Shown piece by piece: positions 6,356-8,782 of a DNA stretch of 8,782 nucleotides. The DNA lies in the NCBI GenBank assembly GCA_009775605.1, contig VSPV01000112.1:1-8782 (forward strand), read 5' to 3'. Origin of the DNA: Paramuribaculum sp. (GTDB lineage: Bacteria; Bacteroidota; Bacteroidia; Bacteroidales; Muribaculaceae). A model generated the notes under the pieces. The model was not told the DNA's origin. It saw nothing but the letters and a program-made list of their open reading frames with translations, and made no database searches. Numbering within the stretch: the first letter of the stretch is position 1; the number at the start of each line of letters is the position of its first letter. A program made the position numbers and the translations under genes.

Positions 6356-7378
6356 ATGAAACTTCACGCTATATTCATCGCGATATTCTCGGCCGCCGTC
6401 GCGTCAACATCCGTTGAAGCGCGCGATAACTCGGAAGATTCCTACGGATTCCTCAATATCCCGTCGTCGGCCCGCGCCTACGGACTCGGCGGCATAAACA
6501 TATCCGATATCTGCTCCGACATAAACTATGTGGACCAGAACCCGGCGTTGCTCGGCCCGGAATTCGGCACGCAGGTCGGCTTCAACTACATGCGCTACAT
6601 CGCCTCATCGAATTTCGCCGGCGTGAAATTCGGCAAAGGAGCCGGAGAGCATTCGGCCTGGGGTGTCGGGTTGCAATACTGGGGCTACGGCTCTATCGAG
6701 AGCACCGACGAAAACGGCAACAAACTTGGCGATTTCTCACCCAAGGACATAGCCTTTTCCGGCACTTATTCCCGCGACATCACCGATTACTGGCGCGGAG
6801 GCGCCACACTGAGGGTCATCTATAGTGCCTACGACTCCTATACAGCCGTAGCGCTGGCCACCGATCTTGGCGTGAACTATTACGACCCCGAACGCGACCT
6901 GTCGTTTTCTGTGGTCGTGGCCAACCTCGGAGGCCAGGTGAAACGTTTCGATGAGGCATACCACCGCCTGCCGTTCGACATCCGTGCCGGCTGGACGCAG
7001 TCGTTCGGTTCATTTCCCGTGCGTTTTTCCGTCACGGCATGGAATCTCACCAAATGGCATCTTCCCTACTACGATGAAGGCGACGGCTCGGAAAGAGATC
7101 CCGGGAAAACCGTGGATTCCTTCGGCTCCAACCTTTTGAGACACCTTGTGTTCGCGGCCGATTTCATCCCCTCTGAGAAATTCTACCTCGGCATAGGCTA
7201 TAACTACAAGACACGCACCGACATGAGCTCCTATTCACGTTCCCTGCTGTCAGGAGTCTCTCTCGCAGCAGGCCTCCGCCTGAAGGCTTTCTCGCTCGGA
7301 CTGGCGTTCGCGCAGCCCCACAAGAGCGCCTCGACCTTCATGGTCAATATTTCCACCCGTCTTTCGGAACTGTTGTGA
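6356..7378 (+). CDS. porQ: Type IX secretion system protein PorQ
   Basis: This is a 340-aa outer-membrane beta-barrel protein of the PorV/PorQ family. In Porphyromonas gingivalis, PorQ anchors PorZ in the attachment complex (PorU, PorV, PorQ, PorZ), which removes the C-terminal sorting domain of type IX cargo and fixes cargo to the cell surface. A signal peptide (about 1-22, ending VEA/RD) leads into the typical PorQ opening, FLNIPSSAR (32-40), GLGG (43-46) and QNPALL (61-66). Alternating aromatic and glycine-rich strands follow to the end, for example WGVGLQYWGYGS, YLGIGYNYKTR and VSLAAGLRLKAFSLGLAFAQ, as expected of a barrel. Length fits the family. No Shine-Dalgarno sequence precedes the ATG. 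It lies 65 bp upstream of cmk, and I recall the same porQ-cmk-ispH order in other Bacteroidales. No other type IX genes are in the window. Neither neighbouring GH92 enzyme shows an obvious C-terminal sorting domain, so no cargo link is implied. Confidence 0.85.
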   Translation: MKLHAIFIAIFSAAVASTSVEARDNSEDSYGFLNIPSSARAYGLGGINISDICSDINYVDQNPALLGPEFGTQVGFNYMRYIASSNFAGVKFGKGAGEHSAWGVGLQYWGYGSIESTDENGNKLGDFSPKDIAFSGTYSRDITDYWRGGATLRVIYSAYDSYTAVALATDLGVNYYDPERDLSFSVVVANLGGQVKRFDEAYHRLPFDIRAGWTQSFGSFPVRFSVTAWNLTKWHLPYYDEGDGSERDPGKTVDSFGSNLLRHLVFAADFIPSEKFYLGIGYNYKTRTDMSSYSRSLLSGVSLAAGLRLKAFSLGLAFAQPHKSASTFMVNISTRLSELL

Positions 7379-7411
7379 CCTCCCCGGCGAGGGTTTTCCA
7401 ACATTTATGCT

Positions 7412-7419
7412 TATTTTTG
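7412..7419 (+). promoter_or_regulatory. -7 element upstream of cmk
   Basis: TATTTTTG matches TAnnTTTG exactly and lies in the short porQ-cmk gap. The -33 region is not convincing; only a T4 run at 7394-7397 is present, and it is too close. Transcription would begin about 5-8 bp downstream. This leaves almost no leader for the ATG at 7429 but about 20 nt for the ATG at 7444, which favours the latter as the cmk start. Confidence 0.45.
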
Positions 7420-7443
7420 CAAAACAAAATGAGCATCAGAAAT

Positions 7444-8148
7444 ATGTCAGAAAACACCACTCCCATCACCATAGCCATCGACGGATACTCCTCGTCGGGC
7501 AAAAGCAGCATGGCGAAAAAACTCGCCAGAACCATCGGTTACCGTTATATCGACTCCGGCGCCATGTATCGTGCCGTGACCCTTTACGCCATGCGCCACG
7601 GAATGATTGCTCCGGACCATAGCGTGGACGCCGAGGCTCTTGCCAAAGCTCTCCCGGAGATTCATATTGATTTCAAAGTAGAAGGCGACGCACAGGCCAC
7701 GCTTCTCAACGGCGAAAATGTGGAAAGCGAAATCCGCTCCATGCCGGTTTCCTCAAACGTGTCGCCGGTTGCTGCCATTCCCGCAGTGCGCCACGCCCTC
7801 GTGGAAATGCAGCAGAGCCTCGGACGCAGCAAAGGGATAGTGATGGACGGCCGCGACATCGGCACCACCGTTTTCCCCGATGCCGAGATGAAAGTATTCG
7901 TTACCGCATCGCCTCAGACACGCGCCCAGCGCCGTCTCGCCGAGCTGATTGCCAAAGGCTCGCAGACAACATTCGAGGAGGTCCTGGCAAATGTGGTGGA
8001 ACGCGACCATATCGACGAGACACGCGCCGAAAGCCCTCTCAGAAAGGCTCCCGACGCATTCCTGCTCGACAATTCCGAGATGACACCCGACATGCAGAAC
8101 CGCGTGCTCCTCGACCTCTATCACCGCACAATCGCCGGCTCCAGATGA
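7444..8148 (+). CDS. cmk: Cytidylate kinase
   Basis: This 234-aa cytoplasmic enzyme transfers phosphate from ATP to CMP or dCMP, feeding pyrimidine nucleotide synthesis and recycling. The P-loop is GYSSSGKS (14-21). The CMP-site motif DSGAMYRAVT (37-46) follows, then DGRDIGT (135-141), then the lid and C-terminal pattern RDHIDETRAESPLRKAPDAF, all typical of bacterial Cmk. The frame is open from a GTG at 7375 that overlaps the porQ stop, but the extra N-terminal residues do not belong to the family. ATG 7444 puts six residues before the first beta strand, as in homologues; ATG 7429 is the alternative. The last codons overlap ispH by 4 nt (ATGA), so the two are co-transcribed and probably translationally coupled. 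Confidence 0.95.
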   Translation: MSENTTPITIAIDGYSSSGKSSMAKKLARTIGYRYIDSGAMYRAVTLYAMRHGMIAPDHSVDAEALAKALPEIHIDFKVEGDAQATLLNGENVESEIRSMPVSSNVSPVAAIPAVRHALVEMQQSLGRSKGIVMDGRDIGTTVFPDAEMKVFVTASPQTRAQRRLAELIAKGSQTTFEEVLANVVERDHIDETRAESPLRKAPDAFLLDNSEMTPDMQNRVLLDLYHRTIAGSR

Positions 8149-8782
8149 AAAGCCGCGTTGAAATAGAAATCGATTCCGAATCGGGATTCTGCTTCGGTGT
8201 CACCTCCGCAATAAGAAAAGCGGAAGATACTCTTGCCGACGACGGCTGCCTTTACTGTCTCGGCGACATCGTGCATAATTCCGACGAAGTGGAACGTCTC
8301 CGCTCAAAAGGACTCGTAACCATCACACACGATGACCTGGAGAAACTTCACGACGTCAAAGTGCTGCTTCGCGCCCACGGCGAGCCCCCTTCCACCTACG
8401 AGATTGCCCGGCGCAACAATATCACCATTATCGACGCCACCTGTCCGGTGGTACTGCGCCTGCAGCGCAGCATAGCCGAGGCATACGCATCCGGTCGAAA
8501 AATCGTGATCTACGGCAAGCCGGGCCACGCCGAAGTCAATGGACTCGTGGGCCAGACCCGCGGCAACGCTACCGTGGTAGAGCACACTTCCGACCTCGAC
8601 AATATCGACTTCACATCCCCTCTGGCGCTTTTCTCGCAGACCACCAAATCCCAATCGGGATTCTCCGAGATGTGCGCCACCGCATGCTCACGCGGCGAGG
8701 ATGTGGAGACCCACGACACTATCTGCCGATGGGTGGCCAATCGCGGTACTCACCTCAGTGATTTCGCCCGCACCCACGATGT
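8145..8782 (+). CDS. ispH: 4-hydroxy-3-methylbut-2-enyl diphosphate reductase, N-terminal part (runs off window)
   Basis: This iron-sulfur enzyme catalyses the last step of the MEP pathway, turning HMBPP into IPP and DMAPP for isoprenoids such as quinones and undecaprenyl phosphate. The first 212 codons are present with no stop; homologues are about 280-310 aa, so roughly two thirds to three quarters is visible. The three cluster-binding cysteines are in place: Cys16 in SGFCFGV, Cys100 in DATCPVV and Cys194 in HDTICRW. So are the substrate-site residues: His44 (DIVHN), His78 (RAHGEPP), His128 and Glu130 (GKPGHAEVNG) and Thr167 (SQTTKS). The ATG overlaps the cmk stop as ATGA, giving a tight two-gene unit. 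No damage is seen within the window. Confidence 0.95.
   Translation, partial: MKSRVEIEIDSESGFCFGVTSAIRKAEDTLADDGCLYCLGDIVHNSDEVERLRSKGLVTITHDDLEKLHDVKVLLRAHGEPPSTYEIARRNNITIIDATCPVVLRLQRSIAEAYASGRKIVIYGKPGHAEVNGLVGQTRGNATVVEHTSDLDNIDFTSPLALFSQTTKSQSGFSEMCATACSRGEDVETHDTICRWVANRGTHLSDFARTHD

Noticed and set aside
8170..8665. Repeat of ATCGGGATTCT inside ispH
   Set aside because: It is only an 11-base match within coding sequence, explained by shared Ser-Gly-Phe codons; it is not a structured repeat.

Overview
The window is ordinary chromosomal DNA from a member of the phylum Bacteroidota, most likely a gut-type Bacteroidales. Four things support this. The promoters match the Bacteroidota -7 consensus TAnnTTTG. 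No start codon has a Shine-Dalgarno sequence. Two long GH92 alpha-mannosidases lie side by side. A type IX secretion gene (porQ) is followed by cmk and ispH. Family-level placement (for example Muribaculaceae) is only a guess. Coding DNA is GC-rich, and the intergenic gaps are clearly AT-richer.

Layout. 2-922 (+): the C-terminal part of a multi-pass acyltransferase-3 membrane protein that enters from upstream. 923-1058: a gap with an inverted repeat and a good promoter. 1059-3335 and 3336-5525 (+): two GH92 exo-alpha-mannosidases joined stop-to-start with no spacer (TAAATG). The first has a signal peptidase I leader and the second a lipoprotein leader. 5544-5598: a strong, probably bidirectional terminator between convergent genes. 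5626-6087 (-): a small exported protein with a TonB C-terminal domain. 6088-6355: a 268-bp AT-rich divergent control region. 6356-7378 (+): porQ. 7444-8148 (+): cmk, with its own -7 element just upstream. 8145-8782 (+): ispH, overlapping cmk by 4 nt and running off the window.

Function. The two mannosidases look like one transcription unit that trims alpha-mannosides such as host N-glycans or yeast mannan, one enzyme probably periplasmic and the other membrane-anchored. Their substrate-site motifs differ, so they may cut different linkages. No SusC/SusD pair or regulator is visible, so a full polysaccharide utilisation locus cannot be claimed. The porQ-cmk-ispH block combines an outer-membrane secretion component with two housekeeping enzymes (CMP/dCMP phosphorylation and the last step of the MEP isoprenoid pathway).

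I found no evidence of a previously undescribed system, mobile element, CRISPR array, tRNA or rRNA. The points most worth checking are the divergent GH92 catalytic signatures, the different sorting of the two mannosidases, and the regulatory structures in the gaps.
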